Numbered from the stretch's first letter, positions 22,500 through 36,229 are shown. The stretch is DNA of 64,000 nucleotides from Choanephora cucurbitarum (GCA_025331435.1 JAIWNI010000038.1:1-64000); one strand, 5' to 3'. Translations and numbers: made by a program. Notes: a model not told the origin generated them from the letters alone.

Positions 22500-23520
22500 G
22501 TCAATGACCACTTGGCATCTATCTTCCATGCTATCCATTGGGTGGGCAACTAGGCCATCATCGCCAATCCCATTCCATTCGTTCTAAAGTAATCACTTCA
22601 ATTTCTGAGAATTGTGAAACTCATGTCTTCTTTCTTTTATCCTCAATTGGAGAGCCCACCAAAAATGCCCAATCAAATTCAAGTCTGAACTTTGTACAGG
22701 CCAGTAATCAAGCCCTGTTTATGATGTGCTTCGTCTTTCACTCACAGGCTACATGACCTGTATGGGTTGTAGATTTATCTTCTTGAAATGTAAAGAGCCT
22801 ATAAGCATTAGTATACCAATCAAGAAACCGCGTCTGAAACTTTTTAGATAAAACATCGATAGATTTTGCCTGATCCATGAATCCATCTATAAACACAAGT
22901 AATTCAACACCCTCAAACCATAAAACTGTCATTTTCTCACTTAGTAATGGGTATCATAAACTCATCTTTGTACCTCTCACCAACTTGGCGAAAGACTCTG
23001 ATACCATCATAAGGACCTTTAACAGTATAACAGGATCCATCCGAGCAGGTGACATGAGTCCGCTTTTCTTTCAACCATCCAATACAATCCTTTGCCTAAT
23101 CCAAACGATCCTTCGTGCGCTATTTTGAAAGGGCTTGTATAATATGAGTGGAAGTTTAAATTGCGAAGAAATTGGATGGTTGCATCTCTACAAACATGAA
23201 CCTCAAGATTGTCTGACTCGCATCTGAGTTGATCGATACTAATGATTAAGTCCTTGAGTACACTCAGCTTCAAACGGCTTTCTTTCTGTCGTTGATTCTA
23301 GGCGCTAAATATGGGCGCGTCTTTTTAACTCGATTAACGATGTTGCTAACGGTTGTATAAGGCATCTCAATAAAGCGAGAGATCTCGCGCAGCGAGTAGT
23401 TGAGGTGACACGTCCAATATATATCCCAATACTTTTTCATACTGTGTTTGTTGGAATTATTGCGCTTAACTCTGTTCACAGTGTTGGGTGTATTTGAATT
23501 AAACAATATAACATCATGCT
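22500..23520 (-). mobile_element. Degenerate Tc1/mariner-type transposase
   Basis: Minus-strand remnant in several frames. 23506-23270 encodes a helix-turn-helix segment (SLREISRFIEMPYTTVSNIV) typical of the DNA-binding part of Tc1-like transposases. 23273-23126 continues in another frame with LNFHSYYTSPFK, matching the usual LxxLGFxSxxxxxKP stretch. 22932-22738 holds a catalytic-domain piece with LVFIDGFMDQ and RLFTFQEDKSTTH, corresponding to the FQQDNAPxH motif around the second acidic residue. Near 22560 a degenerate WP..PPN segment follows where the final D/E motif would be. Frameshifts and stops make it inactive. I could not define terminal inverted repeats. Confidence 0.7.
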
Positions 23521-26500
23521 TATCATGAGAATGTTACTTTATTTCAAAAGCCGGTCCAATTTCAATTCAGGATCAGTGTTGTATTGGATTCTCAAGTAAC
23601 TTATTGACTTTATAAACCATTCTATTCTTAGCCTTTCCTGGCTATAATGAATCAGCCCTATCAACTTAGGAATGCCAACTAATTTGTAACGTAAAGGGGA
23701 TAAAAAAAGGGCTGCTTTTGTTGAACTTATTCTTTTTACAACTTTATAGAAGTTTATGGTGAGATCTATAGTCATCTACTTGTTACATTCCCTATACCTC
23801 TTTGCGGGTATGGTTTTTGCTTGTAAACTTGTTCAATTTTTTAGCCCCTGATAAGCTTTCTTATTTCATTGCCTGGCAATTTCCCTCTACAACATTTTCG
23901 CTGACATTTCTCTGTAGTTGTAAAATCAAGCGGAGAGTGATGACGCACTGACCAGCATGTTATGGTTGGACAAGTGTCGTTGTGATCAACGCGCTTTTCA
24001 AAAGGAGTTTATATAGAGAGTGATGACTATGAAATCAAAGGGAAGAGAGGGAGGTTTTTTTTCCTAATCTCCAGCCTTCTTAGCCTAGTTATTGTTGTAG
24101 GTGAAGACTCGAGTCAGCTAATTGACCTGATTGCGATGTCATTGTATGGAGTTTCGCCGTTTGATAAAACTGAAAGCCTTTTAATTGGTGCTAAAGATCT
24201 AGTTTGACGATGAGAATCTGCTTGATGTCAAGACTATACATGATTGTTCGTTTGTGTTTGTAATAGATGTAAGCAATGGGCTTTAAGGCAGTTACGTGAC
24301 ATTACTTCTGTTGCCAGGATCAATGGGCTATAGCCGTATGCTATAGTGGCAACTTTTATTTTGGATATTGTTTTGTTTCGTTTAGAAACAACTATAATTC
24401 ATCTTACCAAGCTGAAATTCACACCAAGCTCTGTTTAGTATTGAAAACCAATTATTGTAAGCAAAGGCTTACGCTCATACATGAGGTGCCAAACTGACTG
24501 AATGACTTTTGCCAATATAAGCTGTTCTTTTTCGAACGAAGCACTGGCACTCGACATTCTCTTATGCAGCCTACCAGCTTTTGAAGCATACACTTTGGCT
24601 AAAGCCTAGTTCTTCTTCTCTTTCTTCTTCCGATTCCACCAACCTATATCTGTCCCTTTCTTAACTGCAATTCATATAAAAAGTTTTTTTGCCAGTATGA
24701 AGATTTTTTATTCCCTTTTTTGTCGTTGTTGTTGCTATCCTCTTCTTTCGAATATTATCTAACATATCTGTGCATTATGTCACTTCTCATCCTGTTTTTC
24801 TTGACTTGCTGCGTAGGTTCTGAGAAAATAGTCTGAGCCAAATCTTCCTCTCGTGCCATGCCAAATCCACTCAGCATGCCCATTACTCATCTGTTGTCGC
24901 TCTCATCATTCTCTGACATATGGTGTAGCTATTCGTCATGTGATAGCTGTCTAGATCAACCGAGAATATCCATACACATGATTCGAATGACCATATTTGC
25001 CCCCTCTTAACTAGTGACCATGCTGGATCAAGAACAAAATAAAAGCCGGTGGAATATGCTCCTTCTTAGAAAAAAAGGAAAGGCCCAGTCAAAAATGAAA
25101 AAGCAGATACTGATTTATATACACCTTAGCCTTTAACAGTACTCTTTTCGTGTTCTTTCTGATCACAAGTGCTAAAAGGCCTGAAATTACCATGATCAAG
25201 GAGCCTATCCATATACTATCTCCTGTCCATCTTACGTCCAATCCAGTATTACCTACCTCTGATATATTCGATCCTCATACTAACGACATCTTTGGTTGCA
25301 TCTATAACTAGTCCAAGACCCAACTGCTTGCTTATCTGACCCTTTCTTCTTTTTTTTTCTAGTTTCTGATTCTACATTGGCTTAATGCGCTGAACTAATG
25401 TTCATCTTCTTTCTTTTTTGCCAACTGGCTATACGATCAGTATACTCACAATTTTAACTCACAAAGCAAGAGAAAAAAAGAAGAAGCAGAAGAAGCTTCT
25501 CTCCATCCTAGTCCTGTTCCCTTGGTTTTCTGATACCTACATGCTGCTGAAAAGAAAGGGAACAGACAAAGAAGAAGCAGAAAGTGGGGCGAGAGAAAAC
25601 AAAGAAAACAAACACCAAGTATACTGAGTAACAAAAATCGTTCAATGGACAAATAAGTTAACCTGTGTAACCATATAACAGAAGAATGATTGTCAATCTG
25701 AAAATCAGTCAATATATCAAGAGTACTTGTAAATGATTGACTTGGGCCTTAGGCAGTGGTCTGTCATGAGACCGTAATTTAATAGTACAATCAGACAAAA
25801 AATCTATGAAAGAGTCCCTCTGTCAAGGCTAAGGATTCAGATGTAGAAATGCAACAGAAATTGTTTGAGCCAAAGTGTTCCTGGTTCATGTTGGTCTGTG
25901 GAAGGATCAAGTGATCCTCACGCACTGTCAATGGATTATAGATATCAAGAAATACCAATAGAACCTATTCGTCATTCAATAAGGTCCATCTGTTCTTTGA
26001 CGTCAAGCCTTGTTATCTAACTTGTTCTCGTACAATGGAGAGTAAGAGACGCAGTTTATGACTTTCTGACATTTTGGCATAGAAAGAGCTCTGAGGTTAA
26101 ATAACCCGATCAAGTGTTGTTTAGTCTTCTTCATAGCATGATATGTACAGTCAATGCGTTCTTTGCTCTACTTTCACATTGCATTGCAGCTGGACTTGGC
26201 GGGATGTTTACCAAAAGCTCTATCATGAATACATCTAACCAAGGCTTGTCTAATATATGATTTTGCTACGACTGCATGAACATGACACTTTTTTTTTATT
26301 TCATTGTACACTCTTTATACTGCTTCTATCGATATCTTTTATTTTGTCGTTATATTGCTTCATGTTATATTTCCACTCCAGAAGAATCCTAGTGTTGTAC
26401 TTGGGACGAAAGAGTTTGACAAGTACTTCCAATCACCACCACCTGTCATTCGACCATTGTCTTTCTTTTTCCTGTTCCAAGTGCCAATAACAAAGAGAGC

Positions 26501-28762
26501 CTTTGAATCGATTCGTTACCGAAGCAAGAGAACTAAAAAAAAACAAAGCCCATGCTACTTATTCGTTAACTGCTTACTTTGTCGCATAAACAAACAAAAA
26601 GAATCCCTCCTTCCCTTCAGTCTTCTTCAGCGAGGTTATACAAGGAAAGACTTTTCTTGGTTATACTTCACTGAGATCGTGTCTTATTGATAAGCAACAG
26701 TTGCGGTTCTTATTCAATTTTCGTGATAGAATCGCCTAACACACTATTGATTCCTGACTTGTTGTCAAAAACTAGTTGCTCTTTTGCAATCTTCTTCTTC
26801 AACATCTACAGGCCATGCTTTCTCCCTTTTCATTTCTTTCTCTCTGACTCATAGAATGATGGCTTTTGCCTTATATAGTCGGGCATTTGAGAGAGAGAAA
26901 GAGAGCGCTCGCAAGATTTTTGAAAGCAAGCATCAGTAAGATTATGATAATCAATTGGATAATCTTACGTTACCATTTTTTTCTTTAAGGTGAGCTAAAA
27001 GACTATTCTTTTTTTTTTCTTTGTAAGTTAAACTAGAGCTGTATACAAAGTACGCGAGTAATATGTACTAGACAATCCAATACTAGCCGATTGTTTCTCT
27101 TTATCACTTGGAGAATATAAGCAAACAGCGCTGATCATCATTATTATTATAAATTGTATTAGGCCTTATGAGGTCTCAGAAACTCTAAGCCATAAAGCCC
27201 CCCTTTGTTTCGTATTTAGTGACAATCTGAATCACAACACTGTAGCTCATACCAACTTCAATGGGCTAGTAAATTCAGATGAAGTGTATTACTTGGTTAA
27301 AAGAGGAAATTTTATTATTAGCAATACTTCTCTGTCTAAACTATCAGTATCAAATGAACGTCATATGCCGAATTTGCTTATTTGGAATTGACTATACAGA
27401 AGAAATCTTGGTCCTTTTATTTCTTTTCTTGGCGAAATGACTTAAATGATAGGTTCAAACATTAAAGCCAAGTACTATACAGCCATGTCCCCCCCCCCTC
27501 CCTTTTTTTAACCATGCAATTTCTCCGAATTTTGTTGTCTGCCTTGTTATATAGTATAAGCATAACTTCCAAGCTCTAAAAGACAAAAAAAAAAATTTTT
27601 TTTTAAAAAAAAGAGATCATCGCATGAACTGTTATTCTGAGTGCCTTTTTGAAAGCATATAGAATGATGAACCATGTTATCTAAGAACAGAAGCTAAGAC
27701 TTAAGGAGCGTATTAATAATAGAGATTTGACTCTTGTTTCCTTATGATCGGTTGTCTAATATACAATTTAAGGTCTTCTAATTCCTAAAGAGGGGGAGGG
27801 AAGGCTTTGTAAGTCGTTATGACTAAAATAAAGCCTACGATTTCTTTGGTTCTGTTTGACATTTTCTTAGATTGAACACAAATGACATACATTGAAAGAA
27901 AACACTTAGGGATTACTATGGCAGATCAAAATACCCGATTCTATCTCAAGCAATGACGATCTTTCCCTTTTTTTTTTATGAAACTCCCTAGTAGCGACAA
28001 TAGTAATCGAGTCATGCCAAAATGATATATAAAATTGATCTCATCATCATAGCATATTGAGAAGTTTCTAAAGATCGTCTATTTTGAAATACGCGCCACA
28101 GAAAGAAAGGAAGAGATATCCTTTAGACAAGTCCTAAAAAGAGAATCGGATCAACATCTCTTATTGGTAAGCTATTCTCTAATTTAATTCTACAATGTCA
28201 ATTTATTTAACGCGATTTCAATTTATTTTTGCCTACAATAGCTGTGTTACCTTTGTTTTAATATAATATTCTACTGATCCTCTCTCTCTTTATTTCGGAA
28301 AGCTAAAAAGGCAATAACCGGAAACAAGGATGACCTCACTTGAGATGTAGATGTGAACAATCATTGGTACATACTATCAAGGGATTATCATGGGCACCCA
28401 ATGAATGGCTGTTGTGGTTGATAATCATCAAATAATCACCCTATATTTTTTTAATCATAAAGTGACTCTTGCCACGTGTCTCGTGGTATTGAAAGTACGA
28501 TAAGGAACAAAAAAAAAAGGGCCTTAACAAATGTCATCCGATTTAAGGGCATAAGAATTATTAATCAAAAAGGGTAACGCTATCCTGTTAAGATTGCGTA
28601 CTAAAAAAGACACCCCCCCCCCATATAGATGAGAAATACGATCTGGATCAATAGGGTCACGCGCACCTAATTAGTTGCGAAATAAGGAGAATGGCTCTAC
28701 TCTACCATCGATCCAATTTTAGTTATGCTCATTTAACACGAGATAAAAGCTTTAATGACTAT

Positions 28763-31700
28763 CTATTTCCAAAGAGCATTGACACGCTTTCGACGCACCA
28801 TGGGCCCTGTAATCAGAATACCGACAACAAGACCAGTGATAGTCAAGAGCAATTGAAATTTAGAAAAGTCTTCTGACAGGACATCGAACTGTCTGCTAGG
28901 TGAAGAACGTGTAAAGAAGGTATCTAAGCCATAAGCATAGACAAGTGACGTAGATTCCAGAAGAGAAGGACTGGAGATGATCGTATGAATACCAACCACA
29001 TCCAAGTCATATGTCAAGAAGAGACGCTTCTCATCAGGAATAGGGGCATAAGGGAGCAATTGCTCTTCTTGCTCTTCCTTGGTGGGTTTGTTGTGTGGAC
29101 GACGGGGATCAAATAGGCGTTTGTTGAAACCAACAATTTGATGAGTGGGTAAACCAAATAAGATGTCCTTAGTGGAAATACCATTTCGAGTAGACGTCAC
29201 ACCCATCGCATTGACAGGGTAAGGAAAAGCAAATGCAGATGAAAGCACATGGGGTCGAATGTTATCAAAAGAGGAGAAATTGGTACTAATAGAAAAAAAA
29301 AGTAAGTAAAAGAAACAAGGGAGAAAATGACATTTGCTCTCTTTGTTTACCTCTTGACGCGTTCATTTTCATGTTCACCCTCAAATAGCTCTAGAACAAC
29401 AGCTTGATAGCCTCTAGCCTGTTGATCGTTACTCCAAAAATGATAGACAAACCAATTCTCAGATTGAACAATATGGACTGTATTAGCCTCCAAATCCACA
29501 TGATCATGAACAGTCTCATATAGAATAGAGCCCTTGACTGCATCCATGACGCGTACCTTCATCGACTTGTTTTCAGTGTGCTTTGTGATCAAAGCAAACA
29601 TGTTGGGATTCAAATATTTGAAAAGCACATTGCGGTTACCAAGGGCGCGACCGAGGGAAGCAATCTTCTCGTTGGCCTTTTGACTACGCTTGACAATCAC
29701 TTCTTGTGAAGGCAAGTTCAATTTCCACAAAGGCTCAGCTCGTAAACTACCTCGATAGCCCTCTACCACACGATAACCTGAAAGTTGACCTTGTTGGTTC
29801 TGGTGAGTAAAATAGAAGGTGGGTAAGACGTCCTGAATGAATTTCTGACGAGCCCCCATGGTATCAGGATAGATATAGATACGGCCTGTACCGGCCTCAT
29901 AGACAGTCAACAGCTGAGTGCGTTCATCTGGGTCTTCGGTAGGCACACGCATGACTTTATCGACACCAATGTTGGTACTGACAATAGCTTCAAAATAATC
30001 GGCGATTTCTGGTACCTGAGTGACATAATCTTCACCTGTCAGGGCATTGAGTCGAATGAAACCTGTTGTCTCACCATCCATCTCACTGTACGTTTTTCCG
30101 ATGGCCACCACCAAGGGAGGCAATTTGACAGAGGCAGCACGTACCACCACTATCTGATCAAAGGAGACGTCGCGAATATATCGAGACCATAAGATGAGAC
30201 CTTGGCGAGCGGTATCCTGAGCCACGATCTTACCACTCTTCGTCACGGACACCAGAATCTTACGCATGCCAAAATTGTCACGATAAAGGACCTCGGATAA
30301 GCTCTGATTGACCCAGCACGATTGAGTCCAGTCTGTCTGGTCCTTTGGGCTGTGGGCGAGGGTCATATGAGCCATTGCCCAGTTAGGCAAATGACGTAAT
30401 TCAGCCAGATGTGTACGAAGTCGAAGCAGGTACCTTGAAAGGGGATGCACAGCAGCCTGTTGACTGGCCGTCTCGTCCAGTTCGTCAGCCATTTGAGTCC
30501 ACATTTTCTGTTCAGGGAGATCCACAAATTCAGAAGCAGCAATGTGACTTAGTGATTCTTCGCGGGACCAGACAATGGAAGTGTCATTATAACAAAAGAC
30601 GGAGGAAGCCTCGGTGACGACAAACAATCTCAGAGGTTCCTGACTCATCAGTTTCACATAGTTGATGGCACCGGATAGTCTAAAATCATGCTTGATTTCG
30701 AGCTCCTTTTGATTGGGATGACTGTAGACAGCAAATTCTTCAGGCGATGTTCTGATGACACGAGTCAATTTACCCTGATTGAAATCCACCGTACTTATTG
30801 CGGCCTGAATGATAACCAACATCAGTGATAGGTTCCCTTTTTAAAGTGACTGTTACAGTTGTCTTACCTCCTCACCAAAATCTTTACCTAGAACAAGTTT
30901 ATCATTCTCGATATGAACAAGAACAGATACTGTGTTGGGTCCTTCTTCCTCCTCATCTGTAGCACTTAAAATAAATGTATATGTTCCAATCTCTCCTGCT
31001 AAACTGACATCACCAGGAGTAAAGCTTTCAGCTGAAGGAAGTGATTTTACAAGTGACTACAAATCTCATTAGTCTTCAGATACATGTGTGTGTATGAGAT
31101 TGAATTTACCTTGATAGAGACTGTCTTGACGTCCTTTTTATGGATAGGTGTCCATTTAAGAATATCTTGTTCTTGCCAAAAGAGATGATGACCAATGAAA
31201 GACACTTCAGCATAGCCATGACTACATGGCACTTTAAAGTTCGATTGAAGTTCACCTGTCATCATATCCACTGCATAGATTGTGAAATAAGGAGATCCAG
31301 CATCTTCATCAGGTTCAGCAATCACATAAACCAACTGGTCCATATGAACAAGCTTTAACTTTTCAAACACTTGACTACATTCTCATTCTCTTTTAGTCCA
31401 TCTCTCTCTCTCTCTTTCTTTTTTCTTATAAGCTTACTCTTCATTTGCCTTTCGAGTCCAAGTCCAGAGTAGGTGACCCTGTGTATCCAATTTGACTAGT
31501 TTGGTTGTGCCAATAAAGACAATCACATCGCCTTCCTTTGTTGTTATAGCATTTGCACTACCAAATGTCTCTTCAACAAGTGCATGTTCCCATATCAATC
31601 GACCATCCGTCTTATTCCAAAATTGTGCACGTTCAGGCTGACTTGAGATGGTGAGAATGCCTATTTGTCTATCAATGATGTGACATCTCGCTCTTTCTAA

Positions 31701-32114
31701 AGAAAGCTACCTGCATCGGATCCAACAAACTGTTGAATCTGGTTTTCCAATACTTGTCTCCAAACTAGATGAACACTACAAGTTTATTTTTCGTTCTCTT
31801 TCTCGGTTATATATCTTCTTTTTTTTTACCTACTGCACCCGTGTTGATATCAAGTGATGCAACAACATTCTTTTCTGAATAGATAGCCATGTGGTGATCG
31901 TCAATCTTGTATGCTTCGCGTGGATGACCAACCCACTTATGATGCCTAAACAGAGCTGGACGGTGAGAACGCGTAAACCCCCTTAACAGAGAACTTTCTC
32001 TTTCTCTTACCAATCAAAGACACCTGCTTGATTTTCATAAATAGCTAATGTCGGTATCATCCATTGGAATAAGCCCAACACAAGTAAGTTGAGACCACCT
32101 TGAGTGATCCTCAT
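28763..32114 (-). CDS. EMC1: ER membrane protein complex subunit 1
   Basis: Eight exons (minus): 32114-32011, 31945-31830, 31764-31711, 31660-31438, 31374-31110, 31056-30868, 30804-29351, 29285-28763; 975 residues. An N-terminal signal sequence (hydrophobic to ~residue 25, ending near LAIYENQAG) leads into the EMC1 start with HHKWVGHPREAY and an INTGAVVWRQ propeller blade. The C-terminal region has FPYPVNAMGVTSTRNGIS and a KDILFGLPTHQI stretch, then YDLDVVGIHTI, characteristic of EMC1. One membrane helix near the C terminus (LLLTITGLVVGILITG) is followed by RRKRVN. EMC inserts tail-anchored and multipass proteins in the ER; EMC1 is its large lumenal scaffold. Intron joins preserve frame throughout. 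It starts 90 bp downstream of the F-box gene's stop on the same strand. Confidence 0.93.
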
Positions 32115-32203
32115 CTTTCAATAATATTAGTAAAAAAAAAATAAACACTTTAGATAGAACTCTTGTCGCTTAATTAAAAAAGTAACACAGGTATTTTTTA
32201 TTA

Positions 32204-33169
32204 TTATCCAAACACACTAAAATCATCATCTTCAGTCAAGACAGAGGATACTGTTTTTGCCTTGATCTGTTGTTTGGCCTTCAATCTTCTCTGATTATCA
32301 TTGGCTATAGGTGGAATTCGTCTTAGGCCACATCCAGCACAGACAGGCACGCATTTCCAACAAGACTCAAAGGGAATACCACAGGACCAACAGGAAGCAG
32401 TTGTACAGACAATACGCTGACATCGTTGTACCGGTTGATGTTCATTAAGGGAAGGTGTCAAGCGCTGTGTGGTATCCTGCTGCATCTGTAATCGCTGAAT
32501 GCGCTGTTCCAATAAACTCAACTCTCTTTCAAGCTCATTCTCTTTTTGGTCTTCAGGCAAATAGCCACATGTACGGACGTCTAATTCAACATGAGGGTGC
32601 ATTGATAGCTTGTTCCACGTCTTCTGATAGGCCAGCAGATGGGGTTCAAAGTCCATATAGTAATGATAGATGCTGAGCTTTTCGATTGGTAAACTCTTGG
32701 GTTTGACAGATCCAAACTTTAACATTTCCTGCAGAATTTTGATATCAACTTCGAGATTGGTGTTTTCCTTTCTATTCTTAGCACTCAGTTTACGTAGGTT
32801 GGGAAATTTGATCAACATAATGATAGGTGAGAAATTACTATCGTCATTGTCGTCCATCATCACCTAGTTGTTTTTCTGTATGAGTAATTCATTGTTTTAT
32901 TGTTATGAACTACCCTTTACCTCTCTCACATGGTGTCGAAGTCCATTGGAATCGCCTAATTTTCGAAGTGAAGAATAAACTCGGTGAAGGTCGGTTGTAT
33001 GGTCCAAATGAAAGGAAATACGTCTCCAGATAAAAGTAGAGGCCAGGAACATATATCGAAAGTGTCGACAGGTGTCCATCAGACTGGTATTGGAACACAA
33101 GTCAAGTCGTTGGCTTATATTGGTAATGATATCATAGGGTAAATCCAATAAAGTAAGTTGCTCAGACAT
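32204..33169 (-). CDS. F-box-like protein with Cys-rich C terminus
   Basis: Exons (minus): 33169-32921 and 32863-32204; 57-nt intron; 302 residues. Residues ~6-50 (LLDLPYDIITNISQRLDL, then CRHFRYMF..IWRRI) fit an F-box, which would recruit Skp1 in an SCF ubiquitin ligase. A coiled-coil-like segment follows (ELERELSLLEQRIQRLQMQQ), then a Cys cluster CTTASCWSCGIPFESCWKC..CAGCG that could bind zinc. The C terminus is acidic. No substrate can be named. EMC1 follows on the same strand. F-box moderately sure; zinc binding inferred. Confidence 0.75.
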
Positions 33170-34345
33170 GGCTTGAACAATAATAATAAAAATAAGTTAA
33201 AGAGATAAGCTTGACAAAATAGATTATTTTTTTTGGGCTGCTGTGCAATGTGACAGTGGTTTCCTATTCAAGCCAATGTTTTATCAAATGAACCTCTCTC
33301 TATGTTAAAAATAAACTTTATTTCAAGATAAATTACATTAAATGCATTTCTATTAAAGATGAACCGATTTTTCTGTTTTGAAATCATGGCACGATAAACA
33401 GAAGCGCCTGTTTAAATACACCCTATGCCAATCAAATACTCAAATAACGTTTTTTATAAAAAAAAAAAATAAGCAACGTGGCTATAGGAGATCTAACTAA
33501 ATTTTGACATGAAATTTTTAATATTTTTTTTTTGGTGACTATGTGAGAAAATGCTTCATGATAGCTTTCTTTAAGAAGAAAAAAAAAAGAATAGCCAGAG
33601 AGTGAGTAAAAACCAAAAGCTTATTATGTTCATAGTTAAGAATACAATGTAAATGTTCGGTTTAGAATACAATCTGATCCCCGCTCACTTTATTTTTGCG
33701 TATTCTCATTGTATGTTCTGTAAGCGATTGGTTCCTGAGATATATTGTAAATACAATGGCACTGTACTACAATTTAATACTCATGACTTTCTAACTTCTC
33801 CCATTTCCACTTTATTGCAGATGCCATAAGAAGGGAAAACAAAGCGATAGTTTGTCAAGGTTATTTTGCTTTAGGAGAATGTATCATAATTCGACATTTT
33901 CAGAAAATCATTGTCTTTTCTTACTTGACGTCATTTAATACTGTTTCTATCTCAAACGTGTTTTCTTTCTCAATTCATCTTCTCCCCCACTTTTGATATT
34001 CTAGGCTTTCAACCCCCCAACTCCTATTTCTAATACCGAAAAAGGAAACCTATATGCATTTCTAACATCGAAATGACAAGCAATATGATCTTCACTTCAA
34101 TTTATACAATGTTTATTATAAATATAACACTCAGGCACCATACCCCCCAAATACAAAAAGCTCCTTTCCTTTTTAGATTTCTCTCTATTCCCCCTATATT
34201 TACCTATTTAGTTATAATTCAGATTTGGCCAATTTCAAATACTATATATAATTCAACTTGTTTATTTTTTAATTTTCTTCTTCTTTTCTCTCTCTCTCTA
34301 TCTAATTTTTACATTTATTTTACCTTCACGCGTAAATTCAATTCT
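33170..34345 (+). promoter_or_regulatory. Divergent upstream region of the F-box gene and STE12
   Basis: 1.2 kb between two divergent starts. The STE12-proximal ~350 bp is pyrimidine-rich with several short T/C tracts. The frame of STE12 stays open back to an ATG at 34073, but that stretch encodes hydrophobic low-complexity sequence, typical of a T-rich leader. No TATA box could be assigned with confidence. Confidence 0.45.
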
Positions 34346-36229
34346 ATGCAAGACGAATCATTCAATAACGAAGACATCACTCATTTGCCTGCTGCACTTC
34401 GACTGGAACCTCCCACCAATGAAAACACCGAAGAACGACTTCAACAGATTGATGAACTCAAGTACTTTTTAGGCACAGCTACCAACGATTGGGATCCTTC
34501 TCGCCAAGTCCATTCATTCCCATTACCTACTGGCGAAAGTCTATCGTGTGTATTTTGGAATGATCTGTTTCATGTCACAGGCACAGATATCGTACGCTGC
34601 TTGCTCTACCGTTTCCATCTTTTTGGCAGACCCGTCACGAATCTCAAGAAATTTGAAGAAGGCATCTTTTCTGATTTGAGAAATTTAAAGCCCGGTATGG
34701 ATGCATCATTGGAAGAGCCCAAGTCTGAATTCCTCGAGATGCTCTACAAGAACAACTGTATCCGAACACAAAAGAAACAAAAGGTCTTCTTTTGGTTTTC
34801 TGTTCCTCACGACCGACTCTTTTTGGACGCATTAGAACGAGATTTGAAGCGAGAAAAGATGGGCCTTGAACCTACCAGTCTGGCGATTGCAGAACCAGCC
34901 ATGTCACTCTCCTTAGACACCACACAAGAATTGTTTGATCAGCTTAGGAAATCCATGTCTCTTTCAGCAGTAGCAGTGGCTCATGCCTTGGACGAAAATC
35001 TAAATTTTCATAATTCTACCATTTCCACTTCACCTTCTTCTTCTACTACTTCATTGACTGCAACAGCAGGTAATTAAAAAAAATATTTTTTTTTCATAAT
35101 AAAACAACCATTGATTTTAATATGAATTTTTACACCATTTGTGTTGAATTAAATTGTATTAATTTTCTTTTTTTTTTTAGATGACATTTCAGTTGCCACA
35201 TCACATGACTGGTCCCACTTGAAATCAACAGAACCACAAGAACCTATCCATTCGCCTCAACCTGACTCACCCAAACCCTACCTACCTCAAGATGATAAAC
35301 AACAAAAGATCTTTGGTGCCTTTTCTCTCTTTGAAGGTTCACCTACCTATAAACAACGTCAACGAAGAAGAACCTTTTCATCTTACAGCCCAGTAGCTGT
35401 TCTCAGTCCAGAGAATACGCCCATCAATTCAAAGGGTCATCTCGATATGACTGCAATCAACCCGCATCATCTATTTCAGGTCCTTCGAAAGCAACAACAG
35501 TCTGATATGCACGACTCAACCGAAAAAGTCTATACCTGTCCACTTCCTCAATGTGCTCGACTCTTTAAACGGTTAGAACATCTCAAACGACATTTCAGAA
35601 CACACACTTTAGAACGACCTTACTCTTGCAACATGTGTGGCAAAAACTTTTCAAGAACCGATAACCTTGCTCAGCATAAGAAGACACATAACCGCACCCG
35701 ATCTACTGTCAGCAGATCCAGCAGTATGCGTCAAAAGGACAAGCCTAGCTCACCTATCAGTCAAGAGCGATTGGTTGAACAGTTCGCAGATCTCTCGAGT
35801 CAAGACTACCATTTCCAAACCAACGGTTTCTATAGTAGCCCTATCCAGTCCATTCATGAAGATCTTGTCCAACTGAATGACGGCAACCTGCCTGAAATGA
35901 TGTATGATTATGATGCTGGTTTCAGTCGTCCTTCTCTCCCTACTTCTTCCTCTTCTTCCTCTCTTTCCGATCTGGTCTGGCAGAGCAGTCAAAGTATCTG
36001 TAGTGCAAGTACCACCGCCAGTTACCCCACCACTTCACCATCTACCTCCTCTCACTTTGACTTTTATGGTAACCCACATGTTGTGTCACCTTCCATTGCC
36101 TTCCAACCTTATGATAAAGAAAACTATCGACTCTCCTGGCATTCATTGGATGAATCTCTCTCAGGTGCTTCATCGCCTACATTCCAACAGTTTGACCCTA
36201 TGCAACCTATCTATGGATGGCACACATAA
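34346..36229 (+). CDS. STE12: STE12-like transcription factor (STE domain plus two C2H2 fingers)
   Basis: Exons 34346-35069 and 35181-36229; a 111-nt intron joins G|AT; 590 residues. Residues ~20-190 form the STE DNA-binding domain: [58 protein letters not shown] and [20 protein letters not shown]. Two C2H2 zinc fingers lie after the intron ([20 protein letters not shown] and [17 protein letters not shown]), as in filamentous and basidiomycete Ste12 but not in budding yeast. The C-terminal part is Ser/Thr/Pro-rich, a likely activation region. Ste12 acts below MAP kinase cascades in mating, hyphal growth and invasion. Start chosen at MQDESFNN, after the leader and before the domain. Confidence 0.93.

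Larger units (their letters stand above)
20681..28762 (+). other. 8 kb region without intact genes
   Basis: The longest empty stretch in the window. It contains the two decayed coding segments listed at 21321 and 22500, homopolymer runs (C tracts near 27488 and 28613; an A11-T9-A8 block at 27585-27612), and a 10-bp-stem hairpin at 26936-26968. The remaining frames are short, low in complexity and interrupted. Around 24110-24380 a partly open plus-strand frame hints at further decayed coding, but I recognise no family. It looks like a transposon graveyard. Confidence 0.55.

Noticed and set aside
23539..23775. 78-codon minus frame next to the Tc1 remnant
   Set aside because: No transposase motif could be recognised; cannot be tied to the element.
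26257..26690. Overlapping plus frames of 77 and 128 codons
   Set aside because: Phe/Leu/Ser-rich translation of T-rich DNA, no motif or supporting neighbours.
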